Source: Paucidesulfovibrio sp036541255 (GTDB taxonomy: Bacteria > Desulfobacterota > Desulfovibrionia > Desulfovibrionales > Desulfovibrionaceae). From it: DNA of 64,000 nt. A program made the position numbers and the translations under genes. Each line of letters starts with the position of its first letter. Positions within the stretch are counted from its first letter, which is position 1. Location of the stretch: the NCBI GenBank assembly GCA_036541255.1, contig JAZHDD010000040.1:1-64000 (forward strand), given 5' to 3'. The notes beneath the pieces are model-generated. The model did not search any database and was not told the origin of the DNA. It saw only the letters and a program-made list of their open reading frames with translations. Of the stretch, positions 23,913 through 32,295 are shown one piece after another.

Positions 23913-24524
23913 CTAACGCGCTACGGCGTCACACGCATACCCCCGCTTCAACAGTGCGGCGCGCGTCACCGCACCTTCACGCAACACTTCCAGGCTCCCA
24001 TCGGGCAGCAATCGCACCAGCGTCGAGGGCGGCCCGCCGGAAGGGTAAGGTGGATCAAGCAAGGCTCGATCCACACGCGCCAGAAGAACCGGGTCCAATT
24101 CCGCAGGCAGGGCCACGGCAGGACACCCGCTCAGATTGGCACTGGTAGCCACCAAAGGCGCTCCCATCTCCACGGAAAGGCGCGCCGCCGAAGGATGGGG
24201 CGTATGTCGGACTGAGACCATGCCCGATGCGTCTTTGACCGGACAGGGAATTTCAGGGCGTGCCTCTACCAACAGGGAAAGAGGCCCGGGCCAGAAATCC
24301 GCGGCCAAGCGACGAGCAAGCTCCGGCACATCGCGTGTCACCTGGCCAAGCAAATCAAAATCACCGATGATCAGCGGCAGGGGCTTGGCCTGTGGCCGCC
24401 CCTTAATGGCGGCGACGCGCAAGGCGGCCTCGGCACAAAGGCCGTTGCAGCCCACCGCATATAGGGTTTCCGTGGGATAGACCACCACCCCGCCGGATCG
24501 AAGTATCGCCAAAGTCTCGCGCAT
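23913..24524 (-). CDS. tsaC: L-threonylcarbamoyladenylate synthase (TsaC/Sua5 family)
   Basis: This enzyme makes threonylcarbamoyl-AMP from threonine, bicarbonate and ATP, the first step of the universal t6A37 tRNA modification. The 203-residue product is the short TsaC form without the Sua5 C-terminal domain. Motifs are GGVVVYPTETLYAVGCNG, AAIKGRPQAKPLPLIIGD, WPGPLSLLVEA, VSVRHTPHPSAARL and PLVATSANLSG. It is read away from the divergent glycosyltransferase gene. MtaB at 41.3-42.5 kb modifies t6A further. Confidence 0.92.
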   Translation of the reverse strand: MRETLAILRSGGVVVYPTETLYAVGCNGLCAEAALRVAAIKGRPQAKPLPLIIGDFDLLGQVTRDVPELARRLAADFWPGPLSLLVEARPEIPCPVKDASGMVSVRHTPHPSAARLSVEMGAPLVATSANLSGCPAVALPAELDPVLLARVDRALLDPPYPSGGPPSTLVRLLPDGSLEVLREGAVTRAALLKRGYACDAVAR

Positions 24525-24612
24525 GGGGCGGGTGTAGCAGAAAACAGCACGCGGGTCAGCGGCTTTTCATGTGACGTTTTTTTGCGTACCAAGACGCAAA
24601 CAGGAGCACTAC

Positions 24613-26289
24613 ATGCCCGGCATCCCCGCACTTGACCTCACGTTCGGCGCTTCGGCGCTTGAATCCCTCCAACGGATCGCCCCTACCTGGGTGCTCGGCG
24701 TGGAAGAGGACCGTGCTGCGCCCGCGCTGGCCAAAAGCCTTCGCGGCATAGGCAAGGACATACCGCCCCTGGCTGCAGTGGCCCGCGACATGACGCTCTG
24801 GAATTGGCAGCGCCGCCCGCTCTCTCTTGAATCCCTGATCCCCCTGCAGGACATGGAGAGGAACGCCTCCTTTCTGCCGCCCGCTCTGCCGCGCCTGCTG
24901 CGCGTTCTGCGCCAAGCCTTGTCGCGCCCTCTGGATGCCGAACCGCTCCGTGCCGCCATGGACGCGGGCGAACAGGCCCTGACCTTGAAGCATCTGCTCA
25001 TGCGCGTGCGCCAGCCTGGCGAGGGCGCCTTTTGGCTGGCCGTCTGTTGGGATTGGTTGCTCCGGTTGGGCCGGGAGGACTTGCCCCCCTCCATGTTGGA
25101 AGCTTCGGACCTGGGCAGGGATCTTCCATCGCTGGCAGCGCGTCTGCGTGCCGAGTGGGCCGCGCTCTATCTGCCGCCGGAGCAGGCTCTGGCCTATGCC
25201 GAAAACCTGAACCGTTCCCACTGGGGACTCTTCGCGGACTACCTGCGCTCGGAGTTGCATTCCCGCCTGGGAGACCACCACGAAAGCGCACGGCTGCTGG
25301 CGCGGGTCTGGCGGCGCATGCCCTGGCACCCCAATTTGACCCTCAAGCTTTCGGGCCTGCTCGAACAACCGTCACCTACGGATTCCCGCGACCTCTCCGA
25401 CACCTGCGTGCTGGTCTATTCCTGGAACAAGGCCGACCTGCTGGAAGACACGTTGCGCAGTCTGGCCGCATCCGACATGGGCCAAGCTCTTGTCGTGGCT
25501 CTGGACAACGGTTCCAACGACGACACTCCCCAGGCCATGGCCCGCTGCAAAAACCTTTTTGCTAAAAACCGCTTCCTGGATGTGCGCCTGCCCGTGAATG
25601 TGGGCGCGCCCGCCGCACGCAACTGGCTCTTGTCCCTGCCCGAGGTGCGCTCCTGCCGCAGGGCCGCCTTCCTTGACGATGATGTGGTCCTGCCTCGGGA
25701 TTGGCTGACACGCCTTTCCGCCACCATGGACGCCACGAACGCCGCAGTCGTTGGCTGCCGCATCGTGGCGGCCACTCCCCCAGCGGGGCTGCAGTCCGCA
25801 GACTACCATCTGCTCCCGCCGCGTGACGGCATCAAGACCTTCCGGGACGTGGAAGAAAACATCCTGGTTTTCGACAATTGCGCAGGAGCTCTGGATATCG
25901 GGCTGTATTCCTATTGCCGTCCAGCCCTTTCGGTCTCGGGCTGCTGTCACCTTCTGAGCATGGCCGGCGTGGAAAAAGCCGGGGCGTTCGACATCCGTTT
26001 CTCGCCCACGCAGTTCGACGATCTCGAGCGGGATTTGCGCGTTGCCAAAGCCGGGCTGCACACGGTCTACGAAGGGCGACTGGCCATTGGTCATGTCCAG
26101 CACTCCAGTCTGGCCAAGGCCCAAAGCCTGAAAAGCGTGGGACATGTCTTCGGCAACAAGATCAAGCTGGAAGGGAAATATACCAAGGAAGAGATAGAGA
26201 CACTCTCGGCCCAAAACCTGGGACGGCTCTGGCAGGACCTGGAGGCGCGCAGGAGCGCCCTGCTGCAGGGACTCCCACCAACAGCCTAG
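24613..26289 (+). CDS. Glycosyltransferase family 2 protein with a long N-terminal extension
   Basis: The product has 558 residues. The first ~270 are Leu/Arg-rich and helical with no recognised domain. The GT2 domain starts around residue 275 (CVLVYSWNKADLLEDTLRSL) with VALDNGSNDDTPQAM, PVNVGAPAARNWLLSLPEV and the DxD-type motif FLDDDVVLPRDWL; FSPTQFDDLERDLRV and GHVQHSSLAKAQSLKSVGHV follow. Comparable proteins in Desulfovibrio are annotated only as glycosyltransferases. ATG at 24613 has AGGAG at 7 nt. It overlaps the convergent trmH-like gene by 4 nt. Acceptor and donor sugars are unknown. Confidence 0.8.
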   Translation: MPGIPALDLTFGASALESLQRIAPTWVLGVEEDRAAPALAKSLRGIGKDIPPLAAVARDMTLWNWQRRPLSLESLIPLQDMERNASFLPPALPRLLRVLRQALSRPLDAEPLRAAMDAGEQALTLKHLLMRVRQPGEGAFWLAVCWDWLLRLGREDLPPSMLEASDLGRDLPSLAARLRAEWAALYLPPEQALAYAENLNRSHWGLFADYLRSELHSRLGDHHESARLLARVWRRMPWHPNLTLKLSGLLEQPSPTDSRDLSDTCVLVYSWNKADLLEDTLRSLAASDMGQALVVALDNGSNDDTPQAMARCKNLFAKNRFLDVRLPVNVGAPAARNWLLSLPEVRSCRRAAFLDDDVVLPRDWLTRLSATMDATNAAVVGCRIVAATPPAGLQSADYHLLPPRDGIKTFRDVEENILVFDNCAGALDIGLYSYCRPALSVSGCCHLLSMAGVEKAGAFDIRFSPTQFDDLERDLRVAKAGLHTVYEGRLAIGHVQHSSLAKAQSLKSVGHVFGNKIKLEGKYTKEEIETLSAQNLGRLWQDLEARRSALLQGLPPTA

Positions 26290-26876
26290 CGTTCGCTCCA
26301 GAGGGCTTCGTATTCGGCCAGCCGGGCCTCGTCCAAAGAGGGGGTATTGTACATACCGTGGGCGTCGCGCTGGGTGAACGCCTCGTAAAGAATCAGGGCG
26401 GCAGCCACGGAAACGTTCAGACTTTGCACCATGCCCTGCATGGGGATATACAGCTCATCCGGCACCAGTTCGACCAGTTCGGGTGATGTGCCCCGGTGCT
26501 CGTTGGAAAGGATGACCGCGGTGGGGCGGGACATGTCATACTCCGCCAGTTCGCGCGCCGTCTCGGAAAAGCCGGTGCGCACGATCTGGTAGCCCTGTCC
26601 GCGCAACCCTCCGATCATGGCGGCAGCGTCATCATGCCGTTGTCGTTCCACCCATTTGAGGGCCGAAGCCGAAGACTTCTTGCCCAGATCGGGCCACTTG
26701 GACGTGGTATAGTACAGATGGACCCCAAAAACACCAAACGCGTCACAGCTCCGCAACACGGCGGAAACGTTGTGAGGGTCCCAGATGTTATCCATAATCA
26801 GAGTCAGGTCATTCTGACGGCGGCGCAACACTTCCCGGATGCGCTCCACACGGCGGGGGGTGATCTCTCTCGGCAT
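26286..26876 (-). CDS. RNA 2'-O-methyltransferase, SpoU/TrmH family
   Basis: This SPOUT (alpha/beta knot) enzyme of 196 residues methylates ribose 2'-OH with SAM. The start MPREITPRRVERIREVLRRR, motif 1 LIMDNIWDPHNVSAVLRSCD, motif 2 AVILSNEHRGTSPELVE and motif 3 YIPMQGMVQSLNVSVAAALI match TrmH, which methylates G18 of tRNAs. The extended C-terminus of E. coli TrmH is partly present (RDAHGMYNTPSLDEARL). The tRNA-Gm18 assignment is likely but not proven. Confidence 0.88.
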   Translation of the reverse strand: MPREITPRRVERIREVLRRRQNDLTLIMDNIWDPHNVSAVLRSCDAFGVFGVHLYYTTSKWPDLGKKSSASALKWVERQRHDDAAAMIGGLRGQGYQIVRTGFSETARELAEYDMSRPTAVILSNEHRGTSPELVELVPDELYIPMQGMVQSLNVSVAAALILYEAFTQRDAHGMYNTPSLDEARLAEYEALWSER

Positions 26877-26936
26877 GTCGGCTGCCTACCCCATTATGGA
26901 CGGAGCCGCAAGTAGACCGGATTGTCGTTTTTTTCT

Positions 26937-26964
26937 TTGTAATCACCCCGAAGTTTGCTACGCT
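26937..26964 (+). promoter_or_regulatory. Candidate promoter of the response regulator-HPt-cheA run
   Basis: TTGTAA (26937-26942), 16-bp spacer, TACGCT (26959-26964), about 40 nt before the response-regulator start codon. Confidence 0.4.
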
Positions 26965-27008
26965 TTAAAGGATCGTGCTCAATTCACCAGGACAAGATGA
27001 GGACCGCC

Positions 27009-27404
27009 ATGCGTGCTCTGATAGTCGAAGACGAATTCTTAAGCAGAAAAGTACTCCGTTCCTTCCTTACCACCGCCTTTGAAGTGGAAGTGGTCGTCAA
27101 CGGCCAGGAAGCGCTGGACGCCTTTCGCCTGGCACACAAGGAAGGCAACCCCTACAGCCTGATCCTCATGGACATCATGATGCCCGAAGTGGACGGCATG
27201 GAAGCGCTGGAGAAAATCCGCGACATGGAAAGGGAACTTGGCGTGGACACGCCGGCCAAGGTCATCATGACCACGGCCTTGGACGATCCCAAAACAGTGA
27301 TCCGTTCCTTCCATGACGGCGAAGCTTCCGGCTACATCGTCAAACCGGTGGACAAGGAGAAGCTTTACGGTGAACTGGAAAAGCTTGGCCTATTGTCCAA
27401 GTAA
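27009..27404 (+). CDS. CheY-like single-domain response regulator
   Basis: The 131-residue receiver domain has no output domain. All active-site residues are in place: acidic pair in IVEDEF (Asp8/Glu9), phospho-acceptor Asp55 in LILMDIMMPEVDG, Thr88/Thr89 in VIMTTALDD, Lys112 in YIVKPVD. The start is ATG at 27009 with GAGGA upstream; ATG at 26997 is also possible. It is first in the three-gene set with an HPt protein and a CheA-like kinase, and is their likely phosphate acceptor. Confidence 0.9.
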   Translation: MRALIVEDEFLSRKVLRSFLTTAFEVEVVVNGQEALDAFRLAHKEGNPYSLILMDIMMPEVDGMEALEKIRDMERELGVDTPAKVIMTTALDDPKTVIRSFHDGEASGYIVKPVDKEKLYGELEKLGLLSK

Positions 27405-27422
27405 ACGCCGCATGAGGTTGCC

Positions 27423-28178
27423 GTGAACGCCGACCCGATGGTTGAAGAATTTTTCGCGGAAGTGAACGACAAATACTATCCGCAGGTCATAGAAGGACTG
27501 GATATGCTCGAGAACGGGGATATCGACCCCGCCATTGAGATTTTAGCCCGTCCCATTCATACGATCAAAGGCGTCTCCGGTTTCATGGCCGGATTCGAAC
27601 CCGCATCCTCGTTCACCCACAAGGTGGAAGACTTTCTCAAAGGGCTCCAATCCTCCTCCATTGCCCGAACGCCTGAAAACGTGGATTTGGCCAGCCGCGG
27701 GGTGACCGCCATTTTCCAGGTGCTGGAACAAATCCGTGAGCAGGGCACTTTGGATCAGGAAGAGGCGGATGAAATCCTGGGGTTGCTCAAGGCTGCAGGA
27801 AGTGCTTCGCCCCTGGAGCGGGCTCCGTCCAGCGAATGCGTGCTTCTGATGCCCGGCGAAAAATTCCAGACCATACGCATCAGCTGCCCCCGGATGCATC
27901 TTGAAGAACACTGCGCCGCCCTGGAAAAACAGCTCGAACGTATCAAGGACGACCAAAATGTGGTTCTTGATTTGGAACAAGCACTGAGCTTCGGATCCAT
28001 TGCCTGGGAATGCGTGGCAGCCCATGCCGGACGGCTGCACATCGCCGCCACGAACATGCACAGCGCCTGCAGGGCAGTCTTTGCAGCCTGGGGCTTTGAC
28101 AAACATATCGACCTGTTCCCGAGTCTGGAAAGCTATACCAAGGCACTGGCGGACCGATTGGAGAAACGCGAGGCATGA
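27423..28178 (+). CDS. Separate histidine phosphotransfer (HPt) protein with a C-terminal STAS-like domain
   Basis: The 251-residue product starts with GTG, with GAGG 6 nt upstream. Residues 1-115 are an HPt four-helix domain with the phospho-acceptor His46 in IHTIKGVSGFMAGFEPASSF, as in the P1 domain of CheA. The C-terminal half (about 135-245) looks like an alpha/beta STAS-type fold: ECVLLMPGEKFQTIRISC, NVVLDLEQALSFGSIAWECV, GRLHIAATNMHSACRAVFAA. It lies between the response regulator and the CheA-like kinase and overlaps the latter by 4 nt, so it is probably the shuttle between them. The STAS assignment is tentative. Confidence 0.8.
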   Translation: MNADPMVEEFFAEVNDKYYPQVIEGLDMLENGDIDPAIEILARPIHTIKGVSGFMAGFEPASSFTHKVEDFLKGLQSSSIARTPENVDLASRGVTAIFQVLEQIREQGTLDQEEADEILGLLKAAGSASPLERAPSSECVLLMPGEKFQTIRISCPRMHLEEHCAALEKQLERIKDDQNVVLDLEQALSFGSIAWECVAAHAGRLHIAATNMHSACRAVFAAWGFDKHIDLFPSLESYTKALADRLEKREA

Positions 28179-29827
28179 TTAAAAGCATCCTCTCCTGCAT
28201 CGAAAGCTTTGAGCGCGGTATTCTGGACATGGAGCGCGCCGGGGGCAAGGACGTCAAAAACGTTCTGGACAACATGGGGCTGACGCACGTCAAGCTTCCC
28301 TCGTCCCAGGTCATCACGCTCATGGACATGCTCGCCGACGGCATCACGCCCGTTAACGCGGACATCGTCACCGCGCTCCTGGGCATCTGCGAAAACTACA
28401 AAAAATTGCTCTACTCCATTTCCGGTCTTCTGGAAGACGGCGCCATGGCCATCCGCGAAGCCAAGGCAGCCCAGGCAACAGAGCAAAAAGACGACGCAAC
28501 GGAACAAGATGCGCAGCAGGCACAGCCCGATATGCACGCAGACGCCGGCGACGAAGAGTCCGGACAGGGCGACGATCCTGCCTGCATCCACCAGCAAATG
28601 GCCCAGCAGACAGCCCAGACGCTCAAGGCCACAAGCATCTCCTCCATCCGGGTGGACACGGAACGCCTGGACCGCATCATCGAACTGGTGGGCAAGCTCA
28701 TGGTCACCTACGCAGTCATCACCCAGTCGGGAGATGGAACGGTATCCAGCAATTCAAGCACATTGCGAGAGCTTGATCTGATCATCAACAACCTGCAAGG
28801 CGAGGTCAACGCTGTGCGGCTCGTGCCGCTCCGGCAAATTTTCGTGCCCATGCACCGGCTCGTGAGTTCCCTGGCCCAGAAAATGGGCAAGAAGATCAAT
28901 TTCGACGTCCAGGGAGACACGCTGGCCTTGGACAAGACCATCGTGGAAAGCCTCAACGAGCCCCTGGTCCATTTATTGCGAAATTCCGTGGACCACGGCC
29001 TGGAGCTGCCGGAGGAACGCATGGCCGCGGGCAAGCCCGATCACGGCACAGTGCGCCTGAGCGCCTCGCGCCGGGGCGAAAACGCCTATATTGAAATTTC
29101 CGATGACGGCCGGGGCCTGAACCCGGAACGCATCCGGAACAAGGCCCTGGAACGCGGCCTGCTCTCTCCCGAGGACGAACCGAGCCAGGAAGAACTTTTC
29201 CGAATGATTCTCCAGTCAGGATTCAGCACCGCGGAAAAGGTCACAGACGTTTCCGGGCGCGGCGTGGGCATGGACGCCGTAGTCAATGCCATCCGCACCA
29301 ACCTGGACGGCGACATCGACATCGCCAGCACGCCGGGGCAAGGCTCCACCTTCACGCTGTCCATCCCCCTGACCCACTCCGCCAACGAAGGCATTGTGGA
29401 AGCACTGGTTTGCAGATTGGGCCCAGACCAGTTCATCATTCCAAGCCAGGACGTGGTGGAAATCTATGTGCCTCGCACCAGGGACATCGTGGATCTGCCC
29501 GACGGAAGACAGACCGTGGACGTGCGCGGCGAGGTGCATACTCTGCTCAAGCTGGGCGAATACCTTGACATCGCCTCGAATATCGAAGACATGACCCTGG
29601 CTCAGGCCGTTGTCGTGCGTGTGGGCGACTTCCGGGCCGCCATCCTCGTGGACGAGGTACTGCGGCAACAGCAGGTGGTCATCACCAAGTTCACCCTGCC
29701 CGTGGGCGAACTCTATGCATTACCCATCCTCGGCTTCGGCATGATGGGCGAATCCGACGCCCTGGTTGTGGACGTGGAAAGCCTCGTGCGCAACTACACT
29801 GGCGCCATTCCGACCCTTCGAACCTGA
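28175..29827 (+). CDS. CheA-like histidine kinase lacking the P1 phospho-acceptor histidine
   Basis: The 550-residue product has the CheA core: dimerisation and linker region from about 160 (SSIRVDTERLDRIIELVGKL), the HATPase domain with EPLVHLLRNSVDHGLELPEE, EISDDGRGLNPERI and DVSGRGVGMDAV, then a CheW-like domain (GIVEALVCRLGPDQFIIPSQ). The N-terminal ~80 residues resemble a decayed HPt domain (ERAGGKDVKNVLDNMGL aligned with the HTLKG region) but the histidine is gone. Residues 90-150 are a Gln/Asp/Ala-rich linker. Phosphotransfer probably goes through the HPt protein encoded just upstream (4-nt overlap). No CheW, CheR, CheB or receptor gene is nearby. Confidence 0.88.
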   Translation: MIKSILSCIESFERGILDMERAGGKDVKNVLDNMGLTHVKLPSSQVITLMDMLADGITPVNADIVTALLGICENYKKLLYSISGLLEDGAMAIREAKAAQATEQKDDATEQDAQQAQPDMHADAGDEESGQGDDPACIHQQMAQQTAQTLKATSISSIRVDTERLDRIIELVGKLMVTYAVITQSGDGTVSSNSSTLRELDLIINNLQGEVNAVRLVPLRQIFVPMHRLVSSLAQKMGKKINFDVQGDTLALDKTIVESLNEPLVHLLRNSVDHGLELPEERMAAGKPDHGTVRLSASRRGENAYIEISDDGRGLNPERIRNKALERGLLSPEDEPSQEELFRMILQSGFSTAEKVTDVSGRGVGMDAVVNAIRTNLDGDIDIASTPGQGSTFTLSIPLTHSANEGIVEALVCRLGPDQFIIPSQDVVEIYVPRTRDIVDLPDGRQTVDVRGEVHTLLKLGEYLDIASNIEDMTLAQAVVVRVGDFRAAILVDEVLRQQQVVITKFTLPVGELYALPILGFGMMGESDALVVDVESLVRNYTGAIPTLRT

Positions 29828-29866
29828 TCCTGGACGTCCAACAAAACGTCCTTCGAGTCCATATAT

Positions 29867-30658
29867 ATGAATTACGCTATTCTTCTTGCCGCATACGGCT
29901 CCCGCAAGCCCGACGCCCAGGCCTCGCTGGCTCGCATTCTCGAACAAGTCCGGGCTCAGTATCCCGACGTGCCCTGCGAAGTGGCTTACTCCTCGGAGCA
30001 TGTCCGGCTCATGCTGACCCGTCAGGGAGACCACGCGCCCAGCGTGGCCGAACGCCTGGAATCCTTTCGGAGCAAGGGTATCCGTCGGGTGGCCGTGCAG
30101 TCGCTACACGTCATACCGGGCCGCGAGTTCCACGACATCCTGTCCCTGGCCAACGACCTGATGCTCGGCGACCAAGATTTTGAGCGCATAGAAGTAGGCT
30201 TCCCGTTGCTCGCGGGCGAACGCGACTTGGAACGGGTCGCCACGGCCCTGAAAACCATTGCCGAACGCCATACCCCCCAAGGCGGGGCCGCACTCTTCAT
30301 GGGACACGGCAGCCGCCACCCCGGAAGCGAATACTACACGGCCCTGAACGACTTGCTCCAGCAACGCAACCCGCGTTTCTTCGTGGCCCCCATCGACGGC
30401 CCCGAGATTTTCGCCGCACGCGACCAACTCGTGAAAAACCACGTGACTCGCGCCGCTCTGCTGCCGTTTCTCTTCGGCGCGGGTTGGCATGCTTCGCGCG
30501 ATCTGGCCGGGGACCGCCCCGAATCCTGGGAAAGCCTGCTCACGGATGCGGGCATCCAGTGCGACGTCGTGCTTCAGGGGGCCGCCGAACACCCTGAGCT
30601 GGCGGCCATATGGCTGGCCCATCTCAGCGACGCCGTGCACAGGCTCCAGCGCTCCTGA
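29867..30658 (+). CDS. cbiK: Sirohydrochlorin cobaltochelatase, CbiK type
   Basis: CbiK inserts Co2+ (or Fe2+) into sirohydrochlorin on the anaerobic cobalamin and siroheme routes. The 263-residue product shows the two-domain chelatase fold: AILLAAYGSRKPDAQASL, VQSLHVIPGREFHDILSLA (His in the first half), then FMGHGSRHPGSEYYTALNDL and LLPFLFGAGWHASRDLAGDR, with the metal-binding histidines. There is no signal peptide, so it corresponds to the cytoplasmic CbiK form; some Desulfovibrio species also have an exported one. Siroheme is needed for sulfite reductase, which fits dsrC in the window. Confidence 0.92.
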   Translation: MNYAILLAAYGSRKPDAQASLARILEQVRAQYPDVPCEVAYSSEHVRLMLTRQGDHAPSVAERLESFRSKGIRRVAVQSLHVIPGREFHDILSLANDLMLGDQDFERIEVGFPLLAGERDLERVATALKTIAERHTPQGGAALFMGHGSRHPGSEYYTALNDLLQQRNPRFFVAPIDGPEIFAARDQLVKNHVTRAALLPFLFGAGWHASRDLAGDRPESWESLLTDAGIQCDVVLQGAAEHPELAAIWLAHLSDAVHRLQRS

Positions 30659-30729
30659 TTCCAGCAGCCCCAGCATTTACAGCGCCCAGGCCCTGGGCTA
30701 TTGTATTCTTTTGGCCGAGGCAGCCGAGC

Positions 30730-32295
30730 ATGCAACAGATCATCATTCATACCCATTCGGGACAACGTCTCGAAACCACGGTCTCGCCGGGGCTCACTCT
30801 GGCCCAGGCAGTGTTCCTGCTTGGCCTGTGGCAGGGCGTGCCACTCTGTGCCGGACTCGGCAAGTGTGGCCTGTGCCGCGTACGCTTTCGCTCCAATCCG
30901 CCTGCGCCCCTAGCCCAGGAAACCAAACGCCTCGGCAATGAAGCCGTTGCCCAAGGCTGGCGGCTCTCCTGCCTGCATCCGGCAAATCCCTGCGAAATCG
31001 AGCTGCCCCAACCCAGCCGCGCGGCCCTGCCTGAACAGAGCCGCGAGCCTGAGAGAGAAACCGAAAGTCCCGCACCAAGCCCTCCCATACGCCTTGCCGT
31101 GGACCTGGGCACCACCAGCGTGCAATGGACGGCCTTGCAGGAGGGGCAACCCGTTGCGTCGGGTAAAAGCCTGAATCCCCAGCTCGGCCTGGGCAGCGAA
31201 ATCATGACCCGCCTCGCCTTTGCCTTGCGCCCAGGCGGAGCCGATATCCTGCGACGGCTGATCCTGGACCGGCTTCGGGAGATTATCGCAAGCCTGCCCG
31301 GTCCTGTCGAACGTCTGTGCATCGCGGGCAATCCGACCATGACCGGGCTGCTGCTCGGACATGACCTGCGTGGGCTAGCCGCAGCGCCGTACCGCCTGGA
31401 CGAACCCTGTGGCCGGGACTTCGAGCTGGCACCGGACCTGCCTCCGGCCTATGTGCCGCCGCACCTGGCTCCGTTCGTGGGCGCTGACATTTCCGCCGGG
31501 CTGGCCGCCCTGACCCTGGCCCCGGAAACGCATCCCGCGTATCCGCTGCTTCTGGCCGACCTGGGCACCAACGGTGAATTCATTCTGGCCCTCTCACCCG
31601 AGTCCCTGCTCTGCGCCAGTGTGCCCATGGGACCGGCACTGGAAGGCGTGGGCCTGCGCTTCGGACGCACAGCCGGACCCGGCGCGATCACGGGATTCAC
31701 CCTGACGCCGTCAGGACCAAAGCATACCTATTTCCACAACAACCCCGACGGCCCCGCAGGCATGACCGGCACCGGACACCTCTCGCTTGTGGCGTTGCTG
31801 TTGCGGGTGGGACTGCTCACGCCCGAAGGGGCATTTGCCCAGCCTGCGTCCCCGCTTGCCAACAAACTCGCTGCACAACTGACCAGTTTGGACGGCGAGC
31901 CCGCTTTCCGCGTCACGGACGACATTCTGCTTCCGGCCTCGGATGTGGAAGAAATCCTCAAGGTCAAGGCCGCGTTCAACTTGGCATTGTCCCGTCTGCT
32001 GCTTGAAGCTGGACTCGCTCCAGGCGGCCTTGCATCGCTGCATCTGGCAGGCGCCATGGGCGAACATGCGGCCATGGCCGACTTGGAAACGTTGGGCTTC
32101 CTGCCCTCTTCACTGCTTCCGCTGTCGCACAAGGCTGGCAACACCTCCCTGGCCGGAGCCGAACTGCTGCTCACGTCTCCAGCTCTGCGCGAACGACTCT
32201 CACGCCTGCCAGCGCCCCGTGTCCTGGATCTCGCCTCGGACCATGCATTCGGGTCCCAATTTTTGCATAGGATGGTATTCCGCCATGTCCTTTAA
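30730..32295 (+). CDS. 2Fe-2S ferredoxin fused to an ASKHA ATPase domain (RACo/RamA-like corrinoid activator)
   Basis: The 521-residue product has an N-terminal plant-type 2Fe-2S domain with Cys40, Cys46 and Cys49 (LCAGLGKCGLCR) and Cys81, then from about residue 115 an actin-like ATPase domain (IRLAVDLGTTSVQWTALQEG, VGADISAGLAALTL, LLADLGTNGEFIL, LHLAGAMGEHAAM). Proteins of this design reduce inactive Co(II) corrinoid proteins of methyltransferases with ATP. Here no methyltransferase or corrinoid protein is adjacent, but cbiK just upstream fits corrinoid metabolism. ATG at 30730 is chosen because the ferredoxin domain begins there. It is shorter than many homologues, which have over 600 residues. 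Confidence 0.82.
   Translation: MQQIIIHTHSGQRLETTVSPGLTLAQAVFLLGLWQGVPLCAGLGKCGLCRVRFRSNPPAPLAQETKRLGNEAVAQGWRLSCLHPANPCEIELPQPSRAALPEQSREPERETESPAPSPPIRLAVDLGTTSVQWTALQEGQPVASGKSLNPQLGLGSEIMTRLAFALRPGGADILRRLILDRLREIIASLPGPVERLCIAGNPTMTGLLLGHDLRGLAAAPYRLDEPCGRDFELAPDLPPAYVPPHLAPFVGADISAGLAALTLAPETHPAYPLLLADLGTNGEFILALSPESLLCASVPMGPALEGVGLRFGRTAGPGAITGFTLTPSGPKHTYFHNNPDGPAGMTGTGHLSLVALLLRVGLLTPEGAFAQPASPLANKLAAQLTSLDGEPAFRVTDDILLPASDVEEILKVKAAFNLALSRLLLEAGLAPGGLASLHLAGAMGEHAAMADLETLGFLPSSLLPLSHKAGNTSLAGAELLLTSPALRERLSRLPAPRVLDLASDHAFGSQFLHRMVFRHVL

Noticed and set aside
29829..29851. GGACGT...ACGTCC hairpin between the CheA-like gene and cbiK as a terminator
   Set aside because: The stem is 6 bp with an AT loop and no T-run; it more likely has no termination role.
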